Shown here piece by piece: positions 48,868-61,347 of a DNA stretch of 64,000 bases. A program made the translations under genes and the position numbers. The DNA comes from Siphlonurus alternatus (Eukaryota; Arthropoda; Insecta; Ephemeroptera; Siphlonuridae). A model generated the notes under the pieces. That model was given only the letters and a program-made list of their open reading frames with translations, did not search any database and had not been told where the DNA came from. The DNA is taken from NCBI GenBank assembly GCA_949825025.1, contig OX463784.1, positions 6,641,431 to 6,705,430 on the forward strand, written 5' to 3'. The number at the start of each line of letters is the position of its first letter. The stretch's first letter is position 1.

Positions 48868-49311
48868 GTGAGAAATACATTAAAAAGTCGTTAGTTATAT
48901 TTAATATTTAATTCATTTATTCAATCAACTGGCTGTACAGGTACAACATGGATTACGTCATTCATAATAATAACATTAAAATTACATAACATAAATCAAC
49001 ATCAAAATTAAACAATTGTTCATAAAATTATCAAAATATAAAATTCAATTGCCACTAATTGTTACAATCAATTAAAAAGCAACATTAGACAGTAATATAT
49101 CTTCTGGAAACTTATTATTAAAGTATATTTTTACAGAATACATTTCGTTATTTATGTAAGAATATTTTTTTAATTTTTTCTTAAATAGTTTTTCATTTTC
49201 CACTTCTCTAAGACAGACATGTTGGTAAAAAGTCATCAATATTGGCAGTCCGGTAAGCAGAACTTTTATATGATGTTATGTAATGCAAGGACAAAAAATA
49301 GCCACATATTG

Positions 49312-49613
49312 TCCGGAATAATGATCTACCAAACTTTGTGCAATAATGAGCTATCTTGCTTTATCATTATAATATTATATATGGAGGCAATGAACGAAAG
49401 AGCTATCCAGAAAGTTATCCAGGTTTCTCACTAATCGTTATTAGCGCCAGTCTAATTCAATGACATGCCACTATATAAATGTGGTTTATAGTGAGAAACA
49501 TGAAGAACTCACTTTTTTTATCGCTGCCTATATTGCACTCACCTGATATATTAGCAGATAGCTCATTATTTGTACATGAATTTTGGTAGCCAGACAGCTC
49601 ATTATTCCGAACG
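49312..49613. mobile_element. palindromic MITE with GGAATAATGAGCTATCTG ends, copy 2, interrupted
   Basis: Left CCGGAATAATGATCTACCAA..AATAATGAGCTATCTTGC pairs with right TAGCAGATAGCTCATTATTT..TTGGTAGCC and AGCTCATTATTCCG. The middle (about 49395-49510) is a piece related to 54007-54135, probably a nested insertion. Related to 1658-1815. Confidence 0.7.
49395..49510. mobile_element. nested MITE related to 54007-54135
   Basis: ACGAAAGAGCTATCCAGAAA, GTTTCTCACTAATCG, GCCAGTCTAATTCAATGACA and TGTGGTTTATAGTGAGAAAC match blocks of 54007-54135 in inverse order. The ends are unclear. Confidence 0.5.
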
Positions 49614-49619
49614 GTTATA

Positions 49620-49974
49620 CTCAGTTGTAAAAATTTCAATTATTATTCGCTTCAACGTATCTTCTCGTCTAATTCCCTCCTATTTTGTACCATTTTTGTG
49701 AGGAAAATATATGGAAAAAGACGAGATTACGTCTTCTTTCCTCTTACTAAGCATAAAATGTTTTTTCATATGTATATATTTTATATTTATTGATAAAAAA
49801 CAACAATACAGTCCTACCAAGGCCGAAAGCCTTTTATATTGTTAATTATAATTAATTGTTAAATAATTACTCCTTTTCATCTTCATTTTTAACGAGGAAC
49901 ATGTAATGTTTTTAAGGTAAAAAGGTTAGGTGTAGACGTGTTAAGGATGAGTTAAAAATTTATTTCAATTAGGT
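49620..49974 (+). mobile_element. GTTGAAA-ended MITE, copy 6, with internal insert
   Basis: CAGTTGTAAAAATTTCAATT at the left, AAGACGAGATTACGTCTTC in the core, GTTAGGTGTAGACGTG and TATTTCAATTAGG at the right. An AT-rich insert of about 100 bases with AGTCCTACCAAGGCCGAAAG lies at about 49765-49870. Confidence 0.65.
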
Positions 49975-50927
49975 AATATATATTAAGTTATTCGTAAATA
50001 TTTTGTTAACCATGCACGCAAAATGAAATAAAAAATTCTCTGAAGTGAGAAATTGTTTAGGGAACAATTTATTTAAAAATAAATATCCTTTTAAACATTA
50101 AAATGTTTTATAAAAACACTTTTATTTAAGTATCCAGCCAAATGAGGAAAATTCAGTCCTTTTAGGGAGTTCGTACTTGGCCTTAAATTAAACTTCGCAA
50201 TTCAAGACGTTCATTACATTTTTCTCCAGTGATATATTAAACATATTTTGGTGTTTGCATGAAATTACGTTTATGAAAAGTGAGCTCTTACATTTCAGAC
50301 TCCAGTTCTTACTGAGGCTTCACTTTGACTTGTTTTGAATAATAACTTTCACTTGAATTAATTCTATATAATGTAAATATGACTCATTAGAGTCATTAGC
50401 CATGGGAGTTTCTATGCCACACGGTTGCATTTTGTATGCCACATTCATATGAAATTCAGACTATAATTTAAAATTTATTACAATATTAATAACATAATAT
50501 CTAATGGGTAATAATAATTTTATTATATTATATAAAAATAATTTAATTTATTTACAAACAAATTTACAATTTAAATAAATTTATATTTTTTTTAAATTTA
50601 CATTTATGTGTTAGGGAGTTTAGTTTTTAAAAAATAAATAATATATAAAAAAATTTGCAATTTTTTTATATAAAATTTGTGTGAAACCCTGAAAGCATAA
50701 GTGCATTTTAATCTTGTAAAAAATTACATGAGTAAAGGAAATAATATATATATAATAGCTATAAGCATATACTGTTGGTATAATCATAAAAACTCGATCT
50801 TCGAATATGTAAAAATTCGTTCTGTTTCTTTTTTTTTTCTAATGATCCTTATAAACAATGCTATAATTACAAATCCGACACATCCACGTATGGAAGTTAA
50901 TTCCTCAACATATGTTAACAGTGAGCT

Positions 50928-51134
50928 ATAGTCAAATTTACTTGATATTCCCTCCGGAAGAAGCCGGAAGTGTAAGGTTTCTGGTCTTCCTATTAATATT
51001 TCAGCGTTACAATTTAACACATAGGTCAATACCTCTAGTACAAATCACCTTTTAAAGTTTCAAAAATGAATAACAAAGAGAAGAGCTGCAAACTTCACAC
51101 TTCCGGAAAGAATGTTCAATTAATTTGACTGTAT
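50928..51134. mobile_element. palindromic MITE with ACAGTCA and CCGGAAGT arms, copy 2
   Basis: TATAGTCAAATTTACTTGAT and ATTAATTTGACTGTATA are the ends. TTCCCTCCGGAAGAAGCCGG and CACACTTCCGGAAAGAATG lie inside. Confidence 0.7.
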
Positions 51135-51401
51135 AATGTTCTGTGATTTTTATTTTATATGTTTCTTCCATGCAGTCACTAAAACAGATCCCAAACTACG
51201 TTCTAAATATTTTGCTTGTCTCTTTACACATGCTTGCTATCTCGATTCATCTTAATCCGATTATCTCTTTATTGTTTTATTTCTTTTAACTATTCTAGTA
51301 TTTGCTTCTTCTGTAAGCGAGCTTTAAAGCTACGTCGTATAAAATAATAAAATAATTCTCGCTTTATTAATATTATACATCGCATTTTGTTTATGCATGC
51401 C

Positions 51402-51615
51402 TCAAGTTAAAATAATTTTCATCTTTTATTCACTTTTCTCTTCTTTTTTCCTCCTAGTTTTCACCATTTTTTATGGGAAAAAGACGAGATTACGTCTTCT
51501 TTCCTCTTCTTGAACATAAAATGTTAGGAATTTAGTCTCCATTTCACCTTCACTTTGAGCGAAGAAGAAATGCCTAGGGAGGATTAGACGTGTAAAGGTT
51601 GTTAAAACAATTCCT
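51402..51615 (+). mobile_element. GTTGAAA-ended MITE, copy 7 (truncated and diverged)
   Basis: CTCAAGTTAAAATAATTTTC at the left, AAAGACGAGATTACGTCTTC core, TTGAACATAAAATGTTAGGA and CTTCACTTTGAGCGAAGAAG. The right part has a deletion before ATTAGACGTGTAAAGG. Confidence 0.7.
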
Positions 51616-51654
51616 AAATTATACATCGCTATTCTGTATATATCATACAACCAT

Positions 51655-51797
51655 CAGTCACAGGTAAATGCCAGGATAGATTGCAAGGTCGTGGCCATGG
51701 TTTTCATGAAACTACGAAACACAGAAGTTTCGGAAGGCTTGGGTTATAAACTTATATTATAAGAAGTAAGTATAAATACTTAATTTTGGTTTGATAA
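51655..51797 (+). repeat. 5S-derived SINE, 3' half only
   Basis: CAGTCACAGGTAAATGCCAG then GATAGATTGCAAGGTCGTGG, AGTTTCGGAAGGCTTGGG and TTTTGGTTTGATAAAA follow the SINE body and tail. The 5S head is missing, so it is a 5'-truncated insert. Confidence 0.75.
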
Positions 51798-51944
51798 AAA
51801 AATTACAGTTATTATGTTCGTCCATACCTAAGTGAACTATAATTATTGTTAACTTCAATTTTTTTTTTGTGCTTTTCAAGTCTTTCCCTATAATTAGTTG
51901 TTTACACTTCATTTTCATGCTATATTAATTTTTTCCCCTTACCT

Positions 51945-52204
51945 GAGTTGAAATAAATTTCATATATTTTTTTTGCTATTAATCTCTCCTCTCGTCTTTT
52001 CACCTCTTATTTTGCACCATTTTAGAGGAAAAAAAGAGGTGAAAAAGACGATATTACGTCTTTTTTCCTCCTCTTGATATAAATATTGTCTTCATTTCAT
52101 CCTCACTTTGAGCGAAGAGGAAATAAGATGTGTTTTAGAGGTAAAAAGATTATGTTTAGACGTATAAAGGATGAGTTGAAGACGTAATAATTTTTCAACT
52201 AGGG
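51945..52204 (+). mobile_element. GTTGAAA-ended MITE, copy 8
   Basis: GAGTTGAAATAAATTTCATA to TTTTTCAACTAGGG, 260 bp, with the AAAGACGATATTACGTC core. Close to copies 3 and 4. Confidence 0.85.
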
Positions 52205-52617
52205 TATTAATTTGCAAAAATTAATTTTCATATTATTACATTGCATGATACGCAGTACGTATAACTAAAAAATATATAATAATGTATATTATTTCAATAA
52301 ATATACGTATGTGTTTGTTTGTTAATAAGTTATATCTAATTAAAAACTATAAATGTAATTAATTATCTTATTCTTGTTGGTTCTAACGAGAAATTAGAAA
52401 ATTCATAACAACTTTGATATTTTCTAATGTACCTTCCAGCTATAATGTATAGAAATATTAACAAAGGGTTTTCAAATTTAGTTTGCAGGTGGCTGTACAG
52501 TACATAAAGTTTAACATGTTGATATTATAAATGTTAACCTACGGCTATTATGTCAGTACGACAGTTGTTTTGATCTAATCTTTATCAAAGAGCATATGCA
52601 ATTATTATACATCATGT

Positions 52618-52780
<163 letters not shown>

Positions 52781-53488
52781 ATAAATTGTATTATGTCTTT
52801 AGAACTTATACAAGATGATTGTAACATGTCTAAAAGAATATATAAAAGTAATTTGTCTTAAATATATTTTTTTATTTATTTCAAAATCTTTCTATTTAAC
52901 TAAGACCTAAGACTAAGATTTCTTTTTTCTTTTTTTTTTTTTTACTAAACAAGTTTATATAAGATTAGTTCTACTTATATGGCATTGTAATTTGTTAGGA
53001 ATTTTAATTGGACAAGTTTTTTTTTTAAGTACCTATAATATAAATTTAACAATAGAATATATAATATTGTTGTTTAAATATCTATTCATGTGGATTATAC
53101 AAAATATGTGAGAATAAAAAAAAAATTGATAATTCATGCTTAAATAATTTGCTTTGATTATTTTCTTTTTGAAGTGAATTCAACTGTATAATTCGCTTTT
53201 CATCTTTTATATACCAGATATGTTTATATATTAACAGCTTTATTTAATAATGTACATACTGCCTGTATATAATATAATACCTGTATAAAATCTTTAAATA
53301 TATTGTCAATGAAAATAAACTCCCTATAATCATTATTACGATTATTAATGTAATAAAAAGGTGTGAAATTATTTACATTAATAAATTTTTATAAGTGCTA
53401 TTTATTATGACACAAGATTTAATTTATATAATTGCAAAAAAAAAAAATAAGTAAAATAAAATAATAATTACAAACACTATAATAAACG

Positions 53489-53592
53489 TTCACATTGATG
53501 GTTTTTAATACGAAAAAACGACGCCTCATAGTATTAATATTATCTGTCATCTACGAATACGTATTAAACATCATCATGTAAACGTAATAGTT
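53489..53592. repeat. decayed copy of the GTTTAATACGTATTCG palindrome
   Basis: GGTTTTTAATACG, ACGACGCCTCATAGTATTAA, CGAATACGTATTAAACATCA and TCATGTAAACGTA follow the order of 16326-16432 with many changes. Confidence 0.6.
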
Positions 53593-54006
53593 ATTATTTT
53601 ACTTTTTTATTACATGTTTATAGCGGTTATCAAGTAATGGCAATTATATATTATAATTATATATTATAAAATTATTTGTTCATGATTCATTGTTAATATA
53701 TTATACACGGAAAGAAATTTAAGGCCTTGACAATGACAAAAATTAATCTAAATTAGTCAACAAATTACAGTGTATTATTATCTTATTAATGTGTGTTGTA
53801 AAAATTGACTCATAAAGCGTTCTATATTACCAAACATAATTATATAATAAACTGTACAGAACCGTGCAAGATTTTTTACACAACCGTTAAATATCAATCT
53901 AATATAAAGCGACAAGGAGAGAATATACATGCATAAATTATTTGAAAGAATGGATATATTCATGTTGGCAATATTGCCCTGCTTGGCAGTACAAATGCAC
54001 GATAAT

Positions 54007-54135
54007 GGGTGCAATTCACGAAGGGATTTATCCACGTTTTTCACTAATCACGTTTAGTGTCATTGAATTAGGCTGGCACTATATCTGTGGTTAATGAGAA
54101 GTCTGGATAACTTTTTGGATAATTCTTTCGTGAAT
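54007..54135. mobile_element. MITE with GGGTGCAATTCACGAAGG ends
   Basis: GGGTGCAATTCACGAAGGGA at the left and GATAATTCTTTCGTGAAT at the right. TATCCACGTTTTTCACTAAT and TTAATGAGAAGTCTGGATAA pair inside. It abuts the CRE-bearing MITE at 54136. Confidence 0.75.
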
Positions 54136-54460
54136 AGAGTATCGACACTATCGACCTCATTTTTTTTATTGCATAAATGGATAGAGGGTGCAAAGTTATG
54201 CTACACTAATTTTTTTCAGATTTTTTACTGGCAGGGAAGTATTTTTAAAATTTTTTTGAAAGTTCTTTTTGTGACGTCACGAGACGCCGCTCCTTAAGAA
54301 AAAGATAGGGCTTGCCGCCGCGTGACGTCACAAAAAGTACTTTCAATAATTTTTTAAAAATACTTCCCGGGCTCTAAAAAATATGAAAAAAATCAAGGTA
54401 ACATAACTTTTTACCCTCTATCCATTTCTGCAATAAAAAAAACTGAGGTTGACACTCCAT
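54136..54460. mobile_element. CRE-bearing palindromic MITE, copy 4
   Basis: AGAGTATCGACACTATCGAC at the left and TGAGGTTGACACTCCA at the right. TGACGTCA at 54272-54279 and 54323-54330 with the AAGAAAAAGATAGGGCTTGC centre. Confidence 0.85.
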
Positions 54461-55010
54461 TGCCCTCATTAATAAGAGTCATAATATAGCTGAATGAAAA
54501 AGAATGTTAATACTACCTCATAGTCCTAGACAGAAATAATTATATATTTTCCTATTTGCATTTCAAATAAGCAAAGGCAATGTTTAGACTCAGGATAAAA
54601 GGAATTTTTTTTCGAAAAAATGGTACCTATATAAAGGTTTTATTCATCGGGACAAAAAATATGCATGAAAGACTTCTATAATAATCTTGGAAGTCCTATT
54701 TGAACAATTTAATTTCTCACAGAAAAGGGGACTGGATAGGAATTTAAAAAGGTCACTATTTTACTATACTAATAATAATTAATATAGTTTTAAAGCCAAA
54801 AATGAAAGATATTTGAAGTTAATGTATCGCTACCGAATTAATGTTTAAGATAGCATTAAAAGTTGTAATTATATGTAATAATTTTTTACGGCACAGTAAT
54901 TAATACAGTACTATTATAGCTAGGTAACAAAAAAAAATAATAATAATGTAAAAATATGACATTCGTAATAGTATACTTCTTGTACAATTTCAATGTTTGT
55001 CGTATATCTT

Positions 55011-55155
55011 AAGCCTGTATTACACGATAAAGTTCTTGCATGCAATTTTTTTTTACAAGAAAACTTAAATGTCATTTTGTTTATAAAGGGATGAAATTTT
55101 CATGTAAGGAAATTTTTAAATTTGTGTGCAAAATGGTATCATGTAATACAGTTTT
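55011..55155. mobile_element. AAGCCTGTATTACACG MITE, copy 5
   Basis: AAGCCTGTATTACACGATAA at the left and GGTATCATGTAATACAG at the right, where the last bases have decayed to T. The centre is diverged. Confidence 0.75.
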
Positions 55156-56676
55156 TTTTACAATAAAATTATCATGAAAATAGGTGCAGAAATTGTACAC
55201 CGTTCTCAGGTTTTATGGACAAATTTTATTATAATATAAATAATATTTTAACCTTTAAAGATTAGAGTGGAACATTATCAGATGTCTAAAATCTAAAAAC
55301 GTAAAAAATATAAAAATAATACGCATTTTTTCAATTTAAATGCAAAATATTTAATTTTTATGAATATTTTAAGAAATTTAATATAATAAGCGTTTATACT
55401 TCCTTAAAGTCATGTTTTAGGAAGGTTTATTTAATTTAAAAGGCCATGAAAAGTATCAGTTTCAAAGTAATTATAATTTAATTAATATTCAATTAAAATT
55501 TCAATATTTAACGAATATGTTAAAAGCAAAACTCAATTTGCACACTAGTGTTAAGACTAAGATTTTATCACCAGATAATAAACCGCAATTTAACCGACCT
55601 TGACTCCATGTTTACAATGACATTCAAAACTCCTACCTTTTTTTTTAATAAAAAGATTTATATTTTTTTTAAATCATTCCTTGTTTCATTGTTTTGCTTA
55701 ACCACAAAAATATAAAACCGGTATTTTACTTAACAACAAGTTTAATAAAAACCACAAGCTTGCTTATAGTCATTAATATTTTACAATATTTTTTTTATTA
55801 TCTAGTTATAAATTATTTACTAAAATATAGTTTAATTATTAATAATATTCCTAGAAGATTTAATCATAAAATTGAGTTGGTATCAAATTTTCAAACTAAA
55901 ATTTTAACTATAGTACATTTTATCAATTAATAACTTTAATCTCAAAATTCAAGAAATTAGTTTCATTATTTAGTGCAAAAAGTAACCACTTCCGGAAGAG
56001 AATAGTGAAGCAAATAGGGAGTTTGGGCACTAATGATTTAGAAGTAAAAAATGCAGCCCCGATACTTAATACACATACAAAAAAATATCCAATTAATTTA
56101 TACTTTGATAACATCTAGAGTATATAATAAAAAGGTTAATGGTGTTAGAATAAAATGTGGGATGTTTTAATAACCTTCTACAAATTGCTATTAAATTGTT
56201 TTACTTTTTATAAATTACCACTGTATTTATATAATGTTTGAAAGACTTTTAATTAATATTAGTAAAATAAATAGTTGTTTAAATAAAAATTAATTATTTA
56301 TCAAAATTAACTATATATTTTTTAAAATTATTAAATATTTTTTGCTTTCATTACACGCAAGAAATTGATAATTATTATTTGAGCAAAAATGTATAAGATT
56401 AATTGTTTTTTAAATTAAATTAAAACAAATGCAAATTTAATGTTAATAATAATTATTATTAATATTGTAAGCATCATTTTATGCAGTATAGTTGAAGAAA
56501 TAATTCTGTGTAATGGTTGGTGATTGTCAATCAGTTGATATAATACATTGTCATTCATAAATAATTTCTGTTGTAGCACTAAACGATCAATAAGTTAATT
56601 ATTATTATACACAGATGCGTTTTAATAATTTCTGTACATTTTATGAAACATAAAATGCAACTTCAATAAATAATAA

Positions 56677-56815
56677 GGGGCATTCACAAAGTCTTAAGGC
56701 CACATTTAGGGCTCGATAATTTAAGACCAGAAATTTTGGGTCTAAAAAGCATGCCTAAAATTGGGCTTTAAATTATCGAGCCCTAAATGTGGCCTTAGGG
56801 CTTTGTGAATGCCCC
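56677..56815. mobile_element. palindromic MITE with GGGGCATTCACAAAG ends, copy 1
   Basis: GGGGCATTCACAAAGTCTTA pairs with AGGGCTTTGTGAATGCCCC. GGCCACATTTAGGGCTCGAT pairs with ATCGAGCCCTAAATGTGGCC. TTAA follows the right end. Confidence 0.9.
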
Positions 56816-58398
56816 TTAAATACTCCTATGAAACTTTTTAGTTTACTAAATAAATGTTGTATCCACTATTCAATAGATGCTTCAAGTGTTCCCTGACGGG
56901 AAAATTTTCTCCATAAGCCACCATGTTAGAATTTTTTTCCGTAACTATTAAAACAATCATTTTAAAACCATCTCCAACCCTCCCTCCCATTCTTTTGATA
57001 ATGAATTAAGATTTTATTTTCCTCTAAAAAATTTTTTAGTGTCAAAAAAGCAATTTCGAGTTTTTTTTTACATAGGTTTGGATAGAACGGTGGGAAATAA
57101 GCTAACTTGAAGCCTCTATAACAGCTACCTTATAAAATGTATTCAAATGCTGATTATAAAAATTTCAATATTGTTTTGATTAGCTTGATTGTTAATTAAT
57201 CTATAGCCGGTATCTGATTGAAACAATAGATTAATATCACATCAATCAATATTATTTGTTCGATTTAGCTTAAACTTGTCATATATATTATTAATTAATA
57301 TAATAGATGATTAATTTATTAAATTTATCTATAAATTTTGGCTGTCAATGAGAATATAAGTTATAAATTTAACAAAACAAAAATCCTTATCAGTTAACAT
57401 TGCGTTATAGATTGATCGAATAAAATAAACTATTAAGCTATATTTTATATATTATTTAATAATTATTAATATATATACTTATTACTATACACAGCCTAAA
57501 TTAATTTACTCTGGAAACACACATTAAAACAATGGACATAATAATAATTATTGTCATTATTCGGGTATATAGTAAATTAATTTTTTTCCGGCTTTTAATT
57601 TTGTATTTATTAGTTTTAATTAATATTTCTAATAAGACAAACTGAGAAAGCAGAAGTACAGCCTACCATTGAACCTCCCATGTTCTTTACTTAAAATATG
57701 TTGGTAATTTTTAATAAATTATAATACAAATAAAATATATGAAAAAGAAATGTAGAAAAATGCATAAATAAAGAAATTTTAAATACAAAAATTGAAAATA
57801 ATTTCTAAAAGTAATATTACATTATTTTTTTCTTACAAAAACCAAACACTTTATAGTAAACTCCCTATAAAACTTTACTATATTTTTAAAGCACTCATTA
57901 TATTACAATACGTTCTTTTACAATATCTTTTAAGATTAAAATAACTATGGAAACCTTAGTTAGAGTGGTCGTCAATTAAGAATTAACTGATTTAAAAACA
58001 ATTATATAAAGTACTACCACCATACGGATAATGATACTAAGTCAAGTGGATAATGATTTCCATTCATCGAAAAAATAGAAACAATCCATTCCCATTCTCA
58101 TAACCCTTATCTCTTTTTCTTTTTTTTTTTATTGTTATATTTAATACAGAATTTTGTACCTGCCAAGGTTACATATTTAACCCTGTCGGCCGCTACAGAT
58201 CACATACTATTCTTCAAGATAATAATTAATATTTTAAAAACAAGATAAACAAAAATAAACAAGGATGTTTCAACGTCGAAATATGTATACACTTTTATTA
58301 AACTGAAAATTTGAACTGAAACAAATTATCTTTATTTAGAAAAAATATTTTATCTAACAACTCTCTCTAACCTATCCTCGATCCCACAAAAATTGATG

Positions 58399-58406
58399 TG
58401 ACGTCA
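58399..58406. promoter_or_regulatory. TGACGTCA (CRE-type) octamer 81 bases before the UCR1 exon
   Basis: ATGTGACGTCACATAA is a 12-base perfect palindrome (TGTGACGTCACA) containing the cAMP response element core. I do not see it inside a recognisable MITE. Being intronic, near a splice acceptor, its use is unknown. Confidence 0.5.
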
Positions 58407-58486
58407 CATAAATTTAAAAAAAAAAAAACTGTTAAAAAAAAGTTCCTCCCCCTGGATTCGAACTCACGATCTCTTGATTGTTCTAG

Positions 58487-58666
58487 CTTCGACGTTGAGA
58501 ATGGTGCGTCTCCGGGCCGCAGTCCGCTGGACGGAGCGTCGCCCTCCGCTGGACTCGTTCTCCAAAATCTGCCCCAGAGAAGAGAGTCCTTCTTGTACCG
58601 TTCGGACTCGGACTTTGAGATGTCGCCAAAGTCCATGTCCAGAAACTCGTCCATCGCGAGCGAGAG
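58487..58666 (+). CDS. dnc: dunce/PDE4 cAMP phosphodiesterase, exon with start of UCR1
   Basis: A 180-nt exon between an acceptor (TTGATTGTTCTAG) and a strong donor (GTGAGTCC). It completes a split codon with C and then reads [42 protein letters not shown] and [17 protein letters not shown]. These are hallmarks of PDE4 long isoforms: the FDVENG junction, then the first half of UCR1. RRES at 58578-58589 is the conserved PKA phosphorylation site that activates long forms. The enzyme hydrolyses cAMP to AMP; UCR1 with UCR2 controls the catalytic domain and dimerisation. It ends with AG of a split codon (phase 2). The exon is much richer in G+C than its intron and every residue of the core motifs is intact. 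Upstream frame in the intron (starting 58398) is not coding. The next exon, expected to carry DLIVTPFAQ, is outside the window. Confidence 0.96.
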
Positions 58667-59060
58667 GTGAGTCCTTTCTCCTTGTTTATTGGAGGGAAAA
58701 TTTTGAAATTTGATGAGTCAGCTCGGAGCAGAGACATTGCCCTGCAGTTCATCAAGTCCTGCGCACTGTAAAATCGATCTCGATTGTTTTTTTTTTTTTT
58801 TTAAATTTTAGTCCAAGATTTTCAATTATCTATTGATTTGTATACAAATTTAACCCTGAAATTTCCATGGAAGGAGTGATTCTAAAATTTTGAAACTACA
58901 CACACGGTAAGATAAGGGGCTTAGAAATTATGCCTGGGGTGTGAAAATATCAAGAAAAATTTATTTCTATTGAATTAAATTTGAATTTTACAATGCTATA
59001 GCAAATGGGGTTGACTATATCATTGCATGCTTCGCAGTGCGCAGGCCTTGGTGGAGTGGG

Positions 59061-59165
59061 CAGTGGCAGAGACCATTAGAAACCTTCGTGTCTTATGGCC
59101 ATAAGTTTTGCACAAATTTTCAGACTATTCGAAGGTCATAAGACACTTCTCTATTGGTCTCTGCG
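59061..59165. repeat. palindrome with AGAGACCATTAGAAACCTTC arms
   Basis: CAGAGACCATTAGAAACCTT then CGTGTCTTATGGCC pairs with GAAGGTCATAAGACACTTCT and CTATTGGTCTCTG. A related piece, CTGGTCATAAGGCACAGAGG, is at 59533-59560, so a larger split element is possible. Confidence 0.65.
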
Positions 59166-59242
59166 TAGACTATCTTCATAGAACTCCCTAAGCAGATGAA
59201 CGATATATTCAGAGAACGTTATAAGAAAACTCATTCTTGATT

Positions 59243-59275
59243 ATCATCTGATTGTGTATTTACAAACAGACTATA
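59243..59275. repeat. half copy of the 14843-14912 palindrome
   Basis: CTGATTGTGTATTTACAAAC then AGACTATA matches the right arm of 14843-14912. The left arm is absent. Confidence 0.6.
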
Positions 59276-59415
59276 GGGGGCATTCACAAAGCCTTAAGGC
59301 CACATTTAGGGCTCGATAATTTAAAGTCAGAAATTTTGGGTCTAAAAATCATGCCTAAAATTGGGCTATAAATTATCGAGTCCTAAATGTGGCCTTAAGG
59401 CTTTGTGAATGCCCC
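59276..59415. mobile_element. palindromic MITE with GGGGCATTCACAAAG ends, copy 2
   Basis: GGGGGCATTCACAAAGCCTT pairs with AAGGCTTTGTGAATGCCCC. The interior is nearly identical to 56677-56815. Two close copies 2.5 kb apart suggest recent activity. Confidence 0.9.
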
Positions 59416-60068
59416 TTAGTTTATGTCCAGAAAATTTATCAAAATTTCAAAAAGTTCCATTGTTTTCCGAGACGGTGGCGCCACTGTAGCATGTCCCTGA
59501 AAACAAGGAAAAAATTAATTTTTTTTTTTCATTTTACTGGTCATAAGGCACAGAGGTCTCTGAAGACATTTTCAACTAAGGGCAATCAGGCGTCCTGATT
59601 GGCTGACGTTATTGCAGTGACCAATCAGATACTTTTGTCAAAGTGATATAGTCTCACTATGACATATGACATATGTGCACCCAAGAGAAGCTATCTCCTA
59701 TATATTATAATTATAAATAATGATAGGAAATAAGGTATTATTATGAAATATCATATTGATAAAGTTTTATTTTAAATTTTGAGTACCAATTTTGTTTTAA
59801 ATAACATTTACAACAAAATTTCTACTAATACTTAAAAATTTATTCTGGATTAAAAAAAATATTATATTTAAGCTGTTTGCGTACGCAGAGTTTATTAACT
59901 ATTAAATCATAAATGTGTGTAGGTTTCTTTTAAATTGTACATATTAAAGACTGAAAATCATAAACGAATTGCGAGAAAAGTTTTGAGCTTTATAAAAACT
60001 ATTTTTAGTATTTTTTTTTTTAGAAATAATGAACATATAAAGCAATTTTTGTTATATATAAATATATC

Positions 60069-60078
60069 TTATATCACA

Positions 60079-60155
<77 letters not shown>

Positions 60156-60168
60156 AATATGTGATATC
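60069..60168. repeat. (TA)n core with inverted flanks
   Basis: ATATCACATATTTATATA at the left pairs with TATATAAATATGTGATAT at the right, with about 70 bases of TA between. The tract may have expanded in the loop of a palindrome. Confidence 0.8.
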
Positions 60169-60664
60169 GAATTAAGCTTACTGTATATCACAGCTGATTT
60201 CAAAGAGTTCACTAAAAATAGAAAAATCGTCAAATAGACGAGCTTTTTTTAGAACAAAATATAATAACAGAAAATAATGACTAGTAGTTTCTCTCATTTT
60301 TTCCTTATAAGGTAGAGCATTTTTTGCACCATAAGATATAATTAAGAGCAAGAGCGTACAATAAAGTTGTTTTTCTGCAACGTTCTGCCAGAACAGGAAG
60401 GGTCAATTTTTTTAAATGATGGTATTTATTTTTACATGAAACTTTAATTAAATGTGGAAAAACTCATTTTAGAATTTTTTTATTTACTAATGATTACTAC
60501 ACATTGTATTAAAAAAATTTTTTTAGAAGAATGAATTTAAACATTTTATTGTCAATTCTCGTAGACTTTTTTTTATTATGTATAATTATTTGCGTTATAA
60601 TTTATTTAAAATTTATGTACTGTCAATTTTTCTGATTATTTTAAACCCTCTAACATTCTTAAAA

Positions 60665-60778
60665 CTTAAAATCGTGCTGCAAAATGCTGTGACGTCATAT
60701 AGTAATGCGATTATTTAACACGCAAAGAATACTTTATGACGTCACAGCTTCTTCCTCCTTGATTTGAAGGGTGTTAAT
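60665..60778. mobile_element. short palindrome with two TGACGTCA sites, copy 2
   Basis: AAAATGCTGTGACGTCATAT pairs with TTTATGACGTCACAGCTTC. The octamers are at 60690-60697 and 60737-60744. Flanks AAAATCGTG and AAGGGTGTTA resemble those of 26405-26527. Confidence 0.7.
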
Positions 60779-61347
60779 GAACTCGAAAAAAAATTTGAAC
60801 AAATATTATTTGAGGTCATCTCTCCAATTATGCAATAAAAAAATTCTTGCAGGTCATCCATTGTTTATTATATATTGGAATAGAGATAGACATAGAAAAT
60901 ACACAGGAAGTTATTTTAATTTTTGTTCACTCCAAATGCCATTTTTTAATATTCCTCAAATGTTCCAAAAATTCAAAACAATTTAGGAGTTGATAATTAT
61001 ATTATATTTGTGCATTAATAACAAGATTATTCAATAAAAATTGTGTAATATGCATTTTTTCGGAAATGCCACTTTGTCAATGACACCACCCCGCACAAGA
61101 TCCATGAAATTTAGTTGTTTACTAAATATCGTAATTAGGGAGTGCTATTTTATAAATTTATTATAAAATTTGCAGTAAAAGTATCAAATTACTATATATT
61201 ATTAATATCAATATTTTTTATTATATCGATGAATATAAAAATATTATTTTTTAAATTTAAGATTAAATTTAAATTAATTTTTTAAAATTAAATTAATATT
61301 AAATTTTAATTTAAGAAAACTTGAACTATGATTTTTCATAACATTTC

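Noticed and set aside
58398..58486. Start codon and lysine-rich frame leading into the UCR1 exon
   Set aside because: It lies before a clear splice acceptor, is low-complexity, and PDE4 homology starts exactly at the acceptor.
58367..58755. Minus-strand open frames over the UCR1 exon
   Set aside because: They are shadows of the GC-rich plus-strand exon; only the plus frame matches PDE4.
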